Positions 50,498 to 58,495 of a stretch of 64,000 bases of DNA are shown in pieces; positions within the stretch are counted from its first letter, which is position 1, and each line of letters begins with the position of its first letter. Both the position numbers and the translations under genes were made by a program. The stretch is taken from positions 108,243-172,242 of the forward strand of contig NZ_CAXUNP010000002.1 of assembly GCF_964252635.1 (NCBI RefSeq), in the 5' to 3' direction. The notes beneath the pieces are model-generated. The model saw only the letters and a program-made list of their open reading frames with translations. It was not told where the DNA came from and did no database searches. The stretch comes from Jatrophihabitans sp964252635 (lineage in GTDB: Bacteria; Actinomycetota; Actinomycetes; Mycobacteriales; Jatrophihabitantaceae).

Positions 50498-50552
50498 GGC
50501 GGTGTCAGACTGACAGGGCCGGACGAGAGCGGTATCACGCTGCTCCTGCTTG

Positions 50553-50567
50553 CTACTCGTCAGTAAC
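50553..50567. promoter_or_regulatory. Candidate operator upstream of etfB (tact-N4-agta inverted repeat)
   Basis: The sequence ctactcgtcagtaac holds arms tact and agta around cgtc, in the most AT-rich part of the 182-bp gap before etfB. The 3' part, taacat at 50564-50569, also resembles a -10 box. A TetR-type fatty-acid regulator site is a reasonable guess, but no regulator gene is adjacent. The remaining gap shows no coding signal. Confidence 0.35.
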
Positions 50568-50679
50568 ATAGGCAGAGTGTTTCTTGAAGATGTCGTGACG
50601 GTCGCCTGTTGATCCGGGCCGGCCGTCCGCCCCGCAGAACCCACCTCCGCGGGAACCCGACTGGAAGGTCAGCGAAGGT

Positions 50680-51459
50680 ATGAACATCGTGGTCCTGGTC
50701 AAGCAGGTGCCCGACACCGAGGGCGACCGCAAGCTCAACGCGTCGGACAACACCGTCGACCGCGCAGCCGTCGACCCCGTCATCAACTACATCGACGAGT
50801 TCGCCATCGAGGAGGGCCTGCTCCTCAAGGAGGCCCACGGCGGAGAGGTCACCATCCTCACCGTCGGCCCCGACAAGGCGACCGAGTCGATTCGCAAGGC
50901 GCTGTCGATGGGTGCCGACAAGGCCGTCCACGTCAACGACGAGGCCATTCACGGCTCGGACGCCATCGCCACGGCGAAGGTGCTCGGCGCGGCCCTCGGC
51001 TCGATCGAGTGGGACGTCGCGATCTCCGGCTCCGAGGCCACGGACGCCCGTGGTGCGGTGGTTCCTGCCCTGCTCGCCGAGGTGCTCGGCGCCCCGCAGC
51101 TGACGCAGGCCCGCAAGGTCACCGTCGACGGCTCGACGGTCACCATCGAGCGCGTCACCGACACCGGGTACGAGAAGGTCGAGGCCTCGACGCCGGCGGT
51201 CATCAGCGTGGTCGAGAAGATCAACGACCCGCGGTACCCGTCGTTCAAGGGCATCATGGCCGCCAAGAGCAAGCCCATCGAGGTCAAGACGCTGTCCGAC
51301 ATCGGCGTCGACGCCGGCGACATCGGCCTGGCGAACTCCTGGACGGCGGTCGAGTCGTTCGAGAACGCCCCGCCGCGTGAGGCCGGCCAGACGGTCAAGG
51401 ACGAGGGCGACGGCGGCACCAAGATCGCCGACTTCCTCGCCACCAAGAAACTCATCTGA
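50680..51459 (+). CDS. etfB: Electron transfer flavoprotein beta subunit
   Basis: This 259-residue ETF beta chain starts MNIVVLVKQVPDTEGDRKLN. It contains VDPVINYIDEFAIEEGLLLKE and the AMP-binding-region pattern DVAISGSEATDARGAVVPALL. The recognition-loop equivalent is around EKINDPRYPSFKGIMAAKSKPIE, the surface that docks dehydrogenases. With EtfA it accepts electrons from acyl-CoA dehydrogenases such as the one at 1053-2225 and passes them to the quinone pool. The start is the ATG at 50680. etfA follows 27 bp downstream. Confidence 0.97.
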   Translation: MNIVVLVKQVPDTEGDRKLNASDNTVDRAAVDPVINYIDEFAIEEGLLLKEAHGGEVTILTVGPDKATESIRKALSMGADKAVHVNDEAIHGSDAIATAKVLGAALGSIEWDVAISGSEATDARGAVVPALLAEVLGAPQLTQARKVTVDGSTVTIERVTDTGYEKVEASTPAVISVVEKINDPRYPSFKGIMAAKSKPIEVKTLSDIGVDAGDIGLANSWTAVESFENAPPREAGQTVKDEGDGGTKIADFLATKKLI

Positions 51460-51486
51460 CCGCGAACGACGAAGGAGACAACAGAC

Positions 51487-52446
51487 ATGGCAGAGGTCCT
51501 GGTTCTCGTCGAGTCGCTCGACGGGAAGGTCAAGAAGCCCACGCTCGAACTGCTCACCGCGGCACGTCAGCTCGGTGAGCCCAGTGCGGTCGTCATCGGT
51601 GCCCCCGGCACCGCCGAGCCGCTGAAGAACCAGCTGGCCGAGTTCGGCGCGGCGAAGGTCTACGTCGCCGAGAGCGACGAGATCGCCGGTTACACGGTGG
51701 CCCCGAAGGCCGAGGCCCTGGCCGCGGTCGTCGAGCAGGCGTCGCCGGTGGCGGTGCTCGTCGTGTCCTCGGCCGAGGGCAAGGAGATCGCCGCACGCAC
51801 CGCGTTGAAGATCGGCGGCGGACTGCTCTACGACGCCGTCGGCATCGACGCCGACGGCAGCGTCTCGCAGCAGATCTTCGGTGCGTCCATCGAGGTCAAG
51901 GCCAAGGTCAGCAAGGGCACGCCGGTCATCACCGTCCGGCCGAACTCGTTCGCACCCGAGCCGTCGACCGGCGCCGCCGAGGAGGTCTCGGTGTCGGTGA
52001 CGCCGAGCGACTCCGCCAAGGCCGCGAAGATCGTCGACACCGTCGTGGAGGAGAAGGGCTCGCGCCCGCAGCTCTCGGACGCCTCGGTCGTCGTGTCCGG
52101 CGGACGCGGTATCGGCAAGGCCGACAACTTCACGATCATCGAGGGTCTCGCCGACTCCCTCGGTGCCGCGGTCGGCGCCTCGCGCGCCGTCGTCGACGCC
52201 GGCTGGGTGCCGCACTCGATGCAGGTCGGCCAGACCGGCGTCACCGTCTCGCCGCAGCTGTACCTGGCGGTGGGCATCTCCGGTGCCATCCAGCACCGCG
52301 CCGGCATGCAGACGTCCAAGACGATCGTCGCCATCAACAAGGACCCGGAGGCGCCGATCTTCGAGATCGCCGACTTCGGCGTCGTGGGCGACCTGTTCGC
52401 GGTCGCCCCGCAGCTCACCGACGAGATCACCAAGCGCAAGAGCTGA
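51487..52446 (+). CDS. etfA: Electron transfer flavoprotein alpha subunit
   Basis: This 319-residue ETF alpha chain has N-terminal domain I starting EVLVLVESLDGKVKKPTLEL. The C-terminal FAD domain has VVSGGRGIGKADNFTIIEGL, QVGQTGVTVSPQLYLAVG, ISGAIQHRAGMQTSKTIVAI and DFGVVGDLFAVAPQLTDEI. These place the FAD isoalloxazine and phosphate contacts in the usual order. The ATG at 51487 has AAGGAG nine bases upstream. It ends the etfBA operon and is followed by a terminator-like hairpin at 52473-52506. Confidence 0.97.
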   Translation: MAEVLVLVESLDGKVKKPTLELLTAARQLGEPSAVVIGAPGTAEPLKNQLAEFGAAKVYVAESDEIAGYTVAPKAEALAAVVEQASPVAVLVVSSAEGKEIAARTALKIGGGLLYDAVGIDADGSVSQQIFGASIEVKAKVSKGTPVITVRPNSFAPEPSTGAAEEVSVSVTPSDSAKAAKIVDTVVEEKGSRPQLSDASVVVSGGRGIGKADNFTIIEGLADSLGAAVGASRAVVDAGWVPHSMQVGQTGVTVSPQLYLAVGISGAIQHRAGMQTSKTIVAINKDPEAPIFEIADFGVVGDLFAVAPQLTDEITKRKS

Positions 52447-52472
52447 TCGCGCTCCCTGCGCAACACGGCGTC

Positions 52473-52506
52473 ACGGGCCGTCCATCCTCCGGGGTGGGCG
52501 GCCCGT
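52473..52506. terminator. Terminator-like hairpin after etfA
   Basis: Arms acgggccg and cggcccgt form a perfect 8-bp stem that extends by three further pairs including one G-U, around a loop of about 12 bases. It begins 27 bases after the etfA stop and ends 10 bases before the first dispersed palindrome. No T-run follows. Confidence 0.5.
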
Positions 52507-52515
52507 CCGGTTCTG

Positions 52516-52587
52516 CGTCGAGTGGTCACCTGCGCGCCGAGTGGTCACGTGTAGCTGACCATTCGGCGCGCAACTGACCACTCGGCG
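52516..52587. repeat. Palindromic dispersed repeat, copy 1 (downstream side of DUF559-like gene)
   Basis: The left arm (52516-52548) and right arm (52555-52587) pair over about 33 positions with about four mismatches, around the loop gtgtag. Each arm itself repeats the word gtggtca (left) or tgaccact/tgaccatt (right). It is a direct, near-identical copy of 53543-53613 with four differences across the first 66 bases. The minus-strand gene reads into it and stops in its left arm at 52526. The form recalls REPIN-type paired palindromes. Confidence 0.85.
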
Positions 52588-53452
52588 TGCGAGGGCGGGT
52601 GCGGCGACTGCGGGGTGGGTGCGGGAGCAGGTGCGGTGCCCGCTCGGCGACCGTCCGCCTCACCTCCGCGTGGACTTGCCAGGGTCTGCCGAACGTCTCG
52701 GCCGGGCCGTACGCGAGCGTGACCCATCCCTCGAGCCTCAGATCGGTGAACCGGGTCAGGTCCTTGCGCATGCGCTGCACCGTGGCGTGGTCCTCGCCCT
52801 GGTACTCGATGGCGATCTTGGCCTCGGCGAGTGAGAGGTCCGGCTCGGTCAGCCAACCGCCCTCGTCGCGGTGCACGGGCACGTTGACGTCGAACCGCGG
52901 CAGTCCTGGTCCGCTGATGGCCACGCGGAGGTGGCTCTCGGGCCGGGATCGCGATCGCTCGTCGAGCAGGGCCAGGGCCACGCGCGCGAGACGGATCCCG
53001 CGCCGGCGTCCGGCTCGAGCAACGACGTCGCCCAGCTGCTCGCGGCTCACACCTGAGCGCAAGGTGCTGTCGCCGGCTGCGACCAGGTCGGGCAGGCAGA
53101 GCTGCGGCGCGAGGTCCAGCCACGTCCGCGCCGGCGAGGTCACCGGCACGCCCTGCAACGCCGTCACGTCGTCCGGGTCCAACTGGAAGCGGTGGGGCCG
53201 GATCTCCGGTCGACGGGTGCGAGTCATGACGCGCCCGACCGCTCCGGGTTCGGCGGTCGCGATGTGCAGGTCCTGGTCGGTGCCCGGCGGCAACCACAGA
53301 CCGTGCAGCCGCGCCGCGGTCATGCCGGCGACCACGCTGTCCGGTGCGGAGGTCTTGATCACCGCCGCGCAGACGGCAAGCTGGGACGTGGCCTCGTCGG
53401 CGGAGACGCGCACGCCGCGGGTAATGCGGACAGCAGGTGGCGGACGGTGCAT
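52526..53452 (-). CDS. DUF559/Vsr-like endonuclease-domain protein (AbiEi-like N-terminus)
   Basis: This 308-residue protein belongs to an actinobacterial family often expanded in copy number. The N-terminal half (about 20-170) resembles the AbiEi-type or promoter-sensing region (VVAGMTAARLHGLWLPPG; LQGVPVTSPARTWLDLA). The C-terminal half has a PD-(D/E)xK-like pattern: EPDLSLAEAKIAIEYQGEDH followed by VQRMRKDLTRFTDLRLEGW. Asp, Glu and His are placed as in DUF559 nucleases. The last 20 residues are encoded by palindrome copy 1. Start ATG 53452 lies 90 bp from palindrome copy 2. Toxin-antitoxin or mobile-element roles are both possible. Confidence 0.7.
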   Translation of the reverse strand: MHRPPPAVRITRGVRVSADEATSQLAVCAAVIKTSAPDSVVAGMTAARLHGLWLPPGTDQDLHIATAEPGAVGRVMTRTRRPEIRPHRFQLDPDDVTALQGVPVTSPARTWLDLAPQLCLPDLVAAGDSTLRSGVSREQLGDVVARAGRRRGIRLARVALALLDERSRSRPESHLRVAISGPGLPRFDVNVPVHRDEGGWLTEPDLSLAEAKIAIEYQGEDHATVQRMRKDLTRFTDLRLEGWVTLAYGPAETFGRPWQVHAEVRRTVAERAPHLLPHPPRSRRTRPRTPSGQLRAEWSATRDHSARR

Positions 53453-53542
53453 GGCGCGTGATGTTGCTCGACCTGTCGTCCGGTCCGGGGACCGCGCCGA
53501 CGGATTGTGGACGGCCCGACGGGCTGTGGACGAACCTCCGTG

Positions 53543-53613
53543 CGTCGAGTGGTCACCCGCGCGTCGAGTGGTCACGTGTAGCTGACCACTCGGCGCGCGA
53601 CTGACCACTGGAC
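53543..53613. repeat. Palindromic dispersed repeat, copy 2 (upstream side of DUF559-like gene)
   Basis: This repeat lies in the 219-bp gap (53453-53671) between the DUF559-like and MFS genes and has the same orientation as copy 1. Its left arm (from 53543) and right arm (to 53613) form a hairpin of about 33 positions with the same gtgtag centre. Differences from copy 1 are single transitions (cctgc/cccgc, gccg/gtcg, catt/cact, gcaac/gcgac) and the terminal bases. The rest of the gap shows no coding signal. Confidence 0.85.
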
Positions 53614-53671
53614 GCGACGACGGGGGAAACCGGGTTGAGGTGAAGCCCGGTGCACGTTGCATAGTGGTGAC

Positions 53672-55099
53672 GTGAGTGCGCCCGGGTCGATCTTCGCGCC
53701 GCAGGTGCGGGCGACGAGCATCGGGTTGCTGATCACCATCACCCTGATCGCGTTCGAGGCCATGGCCGTGTCCGCGGCGCTGCCCACCGCGGCCCGTGAC
53801 CTGCACGGGCTCGGCGGTTACGGCTGGGCCTTCACCGGATTCCTCGTCTCCCAGGTCGTCGGCATGGTCGCGGCGGGGGAGCGCGCCGACCGACGCGGGC
53901 CCGCCGCTCCACTTGCGGTCGGCCTCGTGGCGTTCGTCGCGGGCCTGGTGCTCGCAGGCTCGGCCACGACCATGACGCAACTGGTCGCCGGACGTGTCGT
54001 GCAGGGCCTCGGCGCCGGGTTGATGATCACCGCTGCCTACGTCGTGATCGGCGAGGCGTTCCCCGACGACCTGCGCCCCAAGCTGTTCGCAGCCATCTCC
54101 AGCGCGTGGGTGCTGCCGTCCCTGCTCGGCCCCGTCATCTCGGGCCTTCTCAGCCAGCACGCGAGCTGGCGGTGGGTGTTCCTCGGGCTCGTGCCGTTCA
54201 GCATCCTGGGCGGGCTCATGCTGCTGCCCGAACTGCGCGCGATGGCCCGGCGCAGCACCAGCGCGGCGGAGGCCGGGCCCGGGCGCCGCGGGCAACTCGT
54301 CCGCGCGCTCGCCGTTGCGGCCGGGGTCGGCGCGCTCGAGTACGCGGCCCAGCACCCGTCGCTCGCGCTCCTCGCCCCGGCGGTCGTCGGGCTCGCGGTG
54401 CTGGCGTGGGGCCTGCGACCCCTGCTACCGGCCGGCACGGCCCGTGTCGCACCGGGGGTGTCCGCCCCCATCGCCCTGCGGGCCCTGCTCGCCGGTTCGC
54501 TATTCGGGGTCGAGGCGCTCGTCCCGCTGTCGCTGACCGTGCAGCACGGCTACGGCGCGACGGTCGCCGGGCTGCCGCTGACCGCGTCCGGCGTCACATG
54601 GGCGTTCGGGTCGTGGTGGCAGGGCCGCGCCGTCGAGCACGACGGCACCCGCCGGCGCGTGCTGCTCATCCGCACCGGCTTCGCCTGCATCACCGCGGCC
54701 GCGGCCGCCATGGCCGTGGTCGCCCTGCCGGCCGTACCCGGCTGGTTGGCGTACCCGGCGTGGACGCTCGCCGGCCTCGGCGCGGGCCTGGCCATGTCGT
54801 CGCTCGGCGTGCTGCTGCTGCGCTTCACCACCGACGCCACGCGCGGCGCCGACTCGGCAGCGCTGCAGCTGGCGGACGCAACCGCGAGCTCACTCACGAC
54901 GGGGCTTGCGGGCATGGTCGTCGCCGCGGCCACCCGTGGCGCCATCACGCACACCACCGCGTTCGTGACGCAGGACCTGGTCATGTGCGTGGTCGCGGGC
55001 CTCGGCGTCGTGCTGGCCGCCCGGGCCCGTCCGCGTCCCGGAGCCGTCCGTGAGGTCCTCGCGCCCGACGCGGCGGGCGCTGTCGCACCGAGGTCGTAA
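53672..55099 (+). CDS. MFS transporter (drug/proton antiporter-like)
   Basis: This 475-residue protein has 12 to 14 hydrophobic helices. The conserved MFS loop after helix 2 reads GERADRRGPAAPLAVG (the GxxADRxGR type). Motif C-like glycines lie in SAWVLPSLLGPVISGLLSQHASWRWVF, a hallmark of multidrug H+ antiporters. The substrate is unknown. A GTG at 53672 (SAPGSIFAPQ) is preferred to a TTG 15 bases upstream. The cysteine desulfurase gene follows after 11 bp, so co-transcription with the iron-sulfur/thiolation genes is possible though functionally odd. Confidence 0.9.
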   Translation: MSAPGSIFAPQVRATSIGLLITITLIAFEAMAVSAALPTAARDLHGLGGYGWAFTGFLVSQVVGMVAAGERADRRGPAAPLAVGLVAFVAGLVLAGSATTMTQLVAGRVVQGLGAGLMITAAYVVIGEAFPDDLRPKLFAAISSAWVLPSLLGPVISGLLSQHASWRWVFLGLVPFSILGGLMLLPELRAMARRSTSAAEAGPGRRGQLVRALAVAAGVGALEYAAQHPSLALLAPAVVGLAVLAWGLRPLLPAGTARVAPGVSAPIALRALLAGSLFGVEALVPLSLTVQHGYGATVAGLPLTASGVTWAFGSWWQGRAVEHDGTRRRVLLIRTGFACITAAAAAMAVVALPAVPGWLAYPAWTLAGLGAGLAMSSLGVLLLRFTTDATRGADSAALQLADATASSLTTGLAGMVVAAATRGAITHTTAFVTQDLVMCVVAGLGVVLAARARPRPGAVREVLAPDAAGAVAPRS

Positions 55100-55110
55100 A
55101 CTCGGCGGCG

Positions 55111-56286
55111 ATGCCCTACCTGGACCACGCAGCCACGACCCCGATGCTTCCCGACGCCGTCTCGGCCGTCGCCGAGGCCATGGGCCACGTCGGCAACCCG
55201 TCCTCGCTGCACGGCGCCGGGCGTGCGGCCCGCCGCCGCGTCGAGGAGTCCCGCGAGCAGCTCGCCGCGGCGCTGGGGGCCAGGCCGTCCGAGGTCGTGT
55301 TCACCGCGGGCGGCACCGAGGCCGACAACCTCGCGCTCAAGGGCATCTTCTGGGCCCGCCGCGACGCCGACCCACGTCGGCGGCGCATCGTCGTCAGCGC
55401 GATCGAGCACCACGCCGTGCTCGACACCGTCGACTGGCTGGCCGCGCACGAGGGCGCCGAGATCGTCACCCTCCCCGTCGACGTCCACGGCCGGGTGTCG
55501 CCCGAGGCCCTGCGCGACGTCCTGGCCGCCGACCCCGACTCGGTGGCCCTCGTCTCCGTGATGTGGGCCAACAACGAGATCGGCACCATCCAGCCCGTGG
55601 CCGAGCTGGCCGCCGTCGCCCGCCAGCACGGCGTGCCGATGCACACCGACGCCGTGCAGGCGGCCGGCCCGCTGGCCGTCGACTTCACCGCCAGCGGGGT
55701 CGACGCGCTGAGCATGACCGGGCACAAGCTCGGCGGCCCGCCCGCCGCGGGTGCCCTGCTGCTGCGCCGTGACGTCGCCTGCGTCCCGCTGCTGCACGGG
55801 GGAGGCCAGGAGCGCGAGGTGCGTTCGGGCACCCTCGACGTCCCCGGCACCGTGGGCCTGGCCACCGCCACCGCGCACGCCGCGCGGCACCGCGAGGCCA
55901 CCTCGGCGCGTATCTCGCAGCTGCGCGACCGGCTCGTCGCCGGCGTCCGCGACGCCGTCCCGGACGTCCGGGTGCAGGGCCACCCGACGCTGCGCCTGCC
56001 CGGCATCGCCAACCTGGCGTTCCCCGGGTGCGAGGGCGATGCGCTGCTCATGCTGCTCGACGCCCATGGCATCGAGTGCTCCACCGGCTCGGCCTGTTCG
56101 GCCGGTGTGGCGCAGCCGTCCCACGTCCTGCTGGCCACCGGAGCCACGCCTGCCGACGCCCGCGGATCGCTGCGGTTCTCGCTCGGGCACACGTCCACGG
56201 CCGACGACGTGCAGGCGGTGCTCGACGCGATCGTGCCGGCCGTCGACCGGGCGCGGCGGGCCGGGCTGACGTCGGTGCTGTCATGA
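55111..56286 (+). CDS. iscS: Cysteine desulfurase (IscS/NifS type)
   Basis: This 391-residue class V PLP aminotransferase starts YLDHAATTPM and contains FTAGGTEADNLALKGI. It also has the His of IEHHAVL, MWANNEIGTIQPV, the PLP Lys in MTGHKLGGPPAAG (near 206) and the catalytic Cys in CSTGSACSAGVAQPS (near 329). It moves sulfur from cysteine as a persulfide, feeding MnmA directly downstream and perhaps iron-sulfur assembly. mnmA starts 13 bp after its stop, matching the mycobacterial iscS-trmU pairing. The ATG at 55111 gives the normal MxYLDHAATT start. Confidence 0.95.
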   Translation: MPYLDHAATTPMLPDAVSAVAEAMGHVGNPSSLHGAGRAARRRVEESREQLAAALGARPSEVVFTAGGTEADNLALKGIFWARRDADPRRRRIVVSAIEHHAVLDTVDWLAAHEGAEIVTLPVDVHGRVSPEALRDVLAADPDSVALVSVMWANNEIGTIQPVAELAAVARQHGVPMHTDAVQAAGPLAVDFTASGVDALSMTGHKLGGPPAAGALLLRRDVACVPLLHGGGQEREVRSGTLDVPGTVGLATATAHAARHREATSARISQLRDRLVAGVRDAVPDVRVQGHPTLRLPGIANLAFPGCEGDALLMLLDAHGIECSTGSACSAGVAQPSHVLLATGATPADARGSLRFSLGHTSTADDVQAVLDAIVPAVDRARRAGLTSVLS

Positions 56287-56299
56287 GCGGAGCGCGGGC

Positions 56300-57394
56300 G
56301 TGAAGCTGCTCGCCGCCATGAGCGGGGGAGTCGACTCCGCAGTCGCGGCCGCGCGCGCCGTCGACGCCGGGCACGACGTCACCGGCGTGCACCTGGCCCT
56401 GTCACCGAACCCGGCCACGCTGCGACACGGTGCACGAGGGTGCTGCACGGCCGAGGACGCCAACGACGCCCGGCGCGCGGCCGACGTCCTCGGCATCCCG
56501 TTCTACGTCTGGGACCTCGCCGAGCGCTTCAAGGCCGACGTCATCGACGATTTCGTCGACACCTACGCAGCAGGTCAGACACCCAACCCGTGCCTGCGCT
56601 GCAACGAGAAGATCAAGTTCACCGCGGTGCTCGACCGCGCGCGGGCGCTCGGCTTCGACGCCATCGTCACCGGCCACCACGCCCGGCTCGAGGACGGGCG
56701 GCTGCGGCGCTCGGTCGACCACGGCAAGGACCAGTCCTACGTCCTGGCCGTCTGCACGAGCGACCAGCTGGCGCACGCGATGTTCCCGCTGGGCGACTCG
56801 ACCAAGACCCAGGTGCGCGCCGAGGCGGCCGAGCGCGGACTGGCCGTGGCCGACAAGCCCGACTCGCACGACATCTGCTTCATCGCCGACGGCGACACCC
56901 GCGGCTTCCTGGCCCGCCGCCTCGGCGAGCAGCAGGGCCCGATCGTCGACGCGGTCAGCGGCGACGTCGTGGGTGAGCACGCGGGGTCGTTCGGGTTCAC
57001 GATCGGGCAGCGTCGAGGGTTGAACCTGGCGCAGCCGGGCCCCGGCGGCGACCCGCGGTACGTGCTGTCCATCCGGCCCGTCGACAACACCGTCGTCGTC
57101 GGCCCTCGTGCGATGCTCGAGGCCACCCTGGTGCGCGCCGACGGCGTCGTGTGGACGTCGGGCGCGGCGCCGGCCACCGACGCGTTCGAGTGCGCGGTGC
57201 AGCTTCGCGCCCACGGCATGACCAGCCCGGCCACGGTCCGCGTCGACGGTGCCCGTGTCGTCGCCGAGTTGCACGAGCCGCAGGTCGGTGTCGCGGCCGG
57301 GCAGGCGCTGGTCATGTACGACGGCGACGCGGTCGTCGGCTCGGCCACCGTCACCGCCGCCGAGCGCGTCGAGCACGCCGACACCCCTGCATGA
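56300..57394 (+). CDS. mnmA: tRNA-specific 2-thiouridylase MnmA
   Basis: This 364-residue enzyme makes 2-thiouridine at wobble U34 of Lys, Glu and Gln tRNAs. Motifs are the PP-loop AMSGGVDSAVAA (near 8), GCCTAEDANDARRAAD with the first catalytic Cys region, the DFVDTYAAGQTPNPCLRCNEKIKF block and DSHDICFIADGDTRGFL with the second catalytic Cys. GFTIGQRRGLN closes the central domain, and a beta-barrel C-domain is present. The start is a GTG at 56300. Sulfur comes from the upstream desulfurase. The stop overlaps the next start as ATGA. Confidence 0.97.
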   Translation: MKLLAAMSGGVDSAVAAARAVDAGHDVTGVHLALSPNPATLRHGARGCCTAEDANDARRAADVLGIPFYVWDLAERFKADVIDDFVDTYAAGQTPNPCLRCNEKIKFTAVLDRARALGFDAIVTGHHARLEDGRLRRSVDHGKDQSYVLAVCTSDQLAHAMFPLGDSTKTQVRAEAAERGLAVADKPDSHDICFIADGDTRGFLARRLGEQQGPIVDAVSGDVVGEHAGSFGFTIGQRRGLNLAQPGPGGDPRYVLSIRPVDNTVVVGPRAMLEATLVRADGVVWTSGAAPATDAFECAVQLRAHGMTSPATVRVDGARVVAELHEPQVGVAAGQALVMYDGDAVVGSATVTAAERVEHADTPA

Positions 57395-58383
57395 GCCATC
57401 CCTGGTCGCCGGGCGCGGTCACCGGCATCGGCTCGCTGCCCGGCACCGACCCGCGCGAGGCCGCCACCCTGGTCCTCGGCGAGCTGCCCGCGCTGCCGCA
57501 CCTGCCCGAACTGCCCGCCCGCGGACCCGGCGCGGAGATGATCGGCCGGGCCGCGTCCTTGCTGGTCGAACTGCCCGTCGAGCTCGTCCCCACCGGCTGG
57601 CGGCTCACCGCGGCCCCGGGTCGCGACGTACGCCGCGCCCGGGACGATCTGGCACGCGACCTCGACGCCCTTGAGGAGGCCGCGACCGGCTACGTCGGCC
57701 CGGTCAAGCTGCAGGTCACCGGCCCGTGGACGCTAGCTGCCGGCCTCGAGCTGCCGACCGGGCATCGAGCGGTCACCGACCAGGGCGCCGTCCGCGACGT
57801 CGCCGCGTCGCTCGCCGAGGGCATCCGTACGCACCTCGCCGACGTGGGGTCGCGAGTGCCCGGCGCCGCGCTCGTGCTGCAGCTCGACGAGCCCGCGCTG
57901 CCCGCCGTGCTGGGCGGTCGCGTACCGACGCCGTCCGGGTACGGAACGGTGCGCGCGGTCGAGCAGCAGGTGGTCGCGCAGATCCTGCAGGACGTGCTCA
58001 CGGTCGGCGACGAGGGCGCTCGTGTCGTGCACTGCTGCGCCCCGGACGTCCCGCTCGGGTTGTTACGTGACGCCGCGGCCGACGCGCTCTCGGTGGACGC
58101 CGCCCTGTTGACGGTGGCGCAGTACGACCAGCTCGGCGAGGCGGTCGAGGCCGGCGTCTCGCTCTGGCTGGGCGTGCTGCCCGCCACCACGGCGCCGTCG
58201 CTCGACACGGCACGGGCCCGGCTGGACGAGCTGTGGGGCGAGCTCGGCTTCAACGCCGACCAGCAGGCCGCGTCCGTGGTGCCGACGCCGGCCTGCGGCC
58301 TTGCGGGATCGACACCTGACCAAGTGCGGCGAACGCTGGCCGTGCTGCGCGACGTCGGCGCGTCCCTGCTCGACCGGTCCTGA
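57391..58383 (+). CDS. Cobalamin-independent methionine-synthase-like protein (UROD/MetE C-domain fold)
   Basis: This 330-residue protein has the MetE C-terminal barrel pattern. TGIGSLPGTDPREAA lies at the N-terminus, LQVTGPWTLAAGLELPTGH in the middle, and QLDEPALPAVLGG, ARVVHCCAPDVPLG (His-Cys zinc-site-like) and PTPACGLAGSTPDQVRRTL follow. The last two hold the zinc-binding His/Cys positions. It lacks the MetE N-terminal domain, so it is not a standard MetE. Mycobacteria carry a similar gene beside ligA (Rv3015c by memory). Activity is unproven. It is translationally coupled to mnmA. Confidence 0.85.
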   Translation: MSHPWSPGAVTGIGSLPGTDPREAATLVLGELPALPHLPELPARGPGAEMIGRAASLLVELPVELVPTGWRLTAAPGRDVRRARDDLARDLDALEEAATGYVGPVKLQVTGPWTLAAGLELPTGHRAVTDQGAVRDVAASLAEGIRTHLADVGSRVPGAALVLQLDEPALPAVLGGRVPTPSGYGTVRAVEQQVVAQILQDVLTVGDEGARVVHCCAPDVPLGLLRDAAADALSVDAALLTVAQYDQLGEAVEAGVSLWLGVLPATTAPSLDTARARLDELWGELGFNADQQAASVVPTPACGLAGSTPDQVRRTLAVLRDVGASLLDRS

Positions 58384-58495
58384 GCCGGTGCCGCCGACGG
58401 GACGCCCGGTGCCGATCGCGGCCTCCGCGTGGACGACTGCCACACCGTGACGTTGTAACACCGCGTGTCACAGCGTTGCGATCGTCACGCAGTCG

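Noticed and set aside
52516..53613. Classical insertion sequence
   Set aside because: The flanking repeats are direct copies of an internally palindromic unit and not terminal inverted repeats. No transposase motif or target-site duplication could be identified.
53657..53671. TTG start for the MFS gene 15 bases upstream
   Set aside because: The GTG at 53672 leads straight into a normal MFS N-terminus, and the extra residues LHSGD add nothing recognisable.
58384..58495. Small RNA or riboswitch in the gap after the methionine-synthase-like gene
   Set aside because: Only weak 5- to 7-bp inverted repeats with long loops are present, and no known RNA motif can be recognised.
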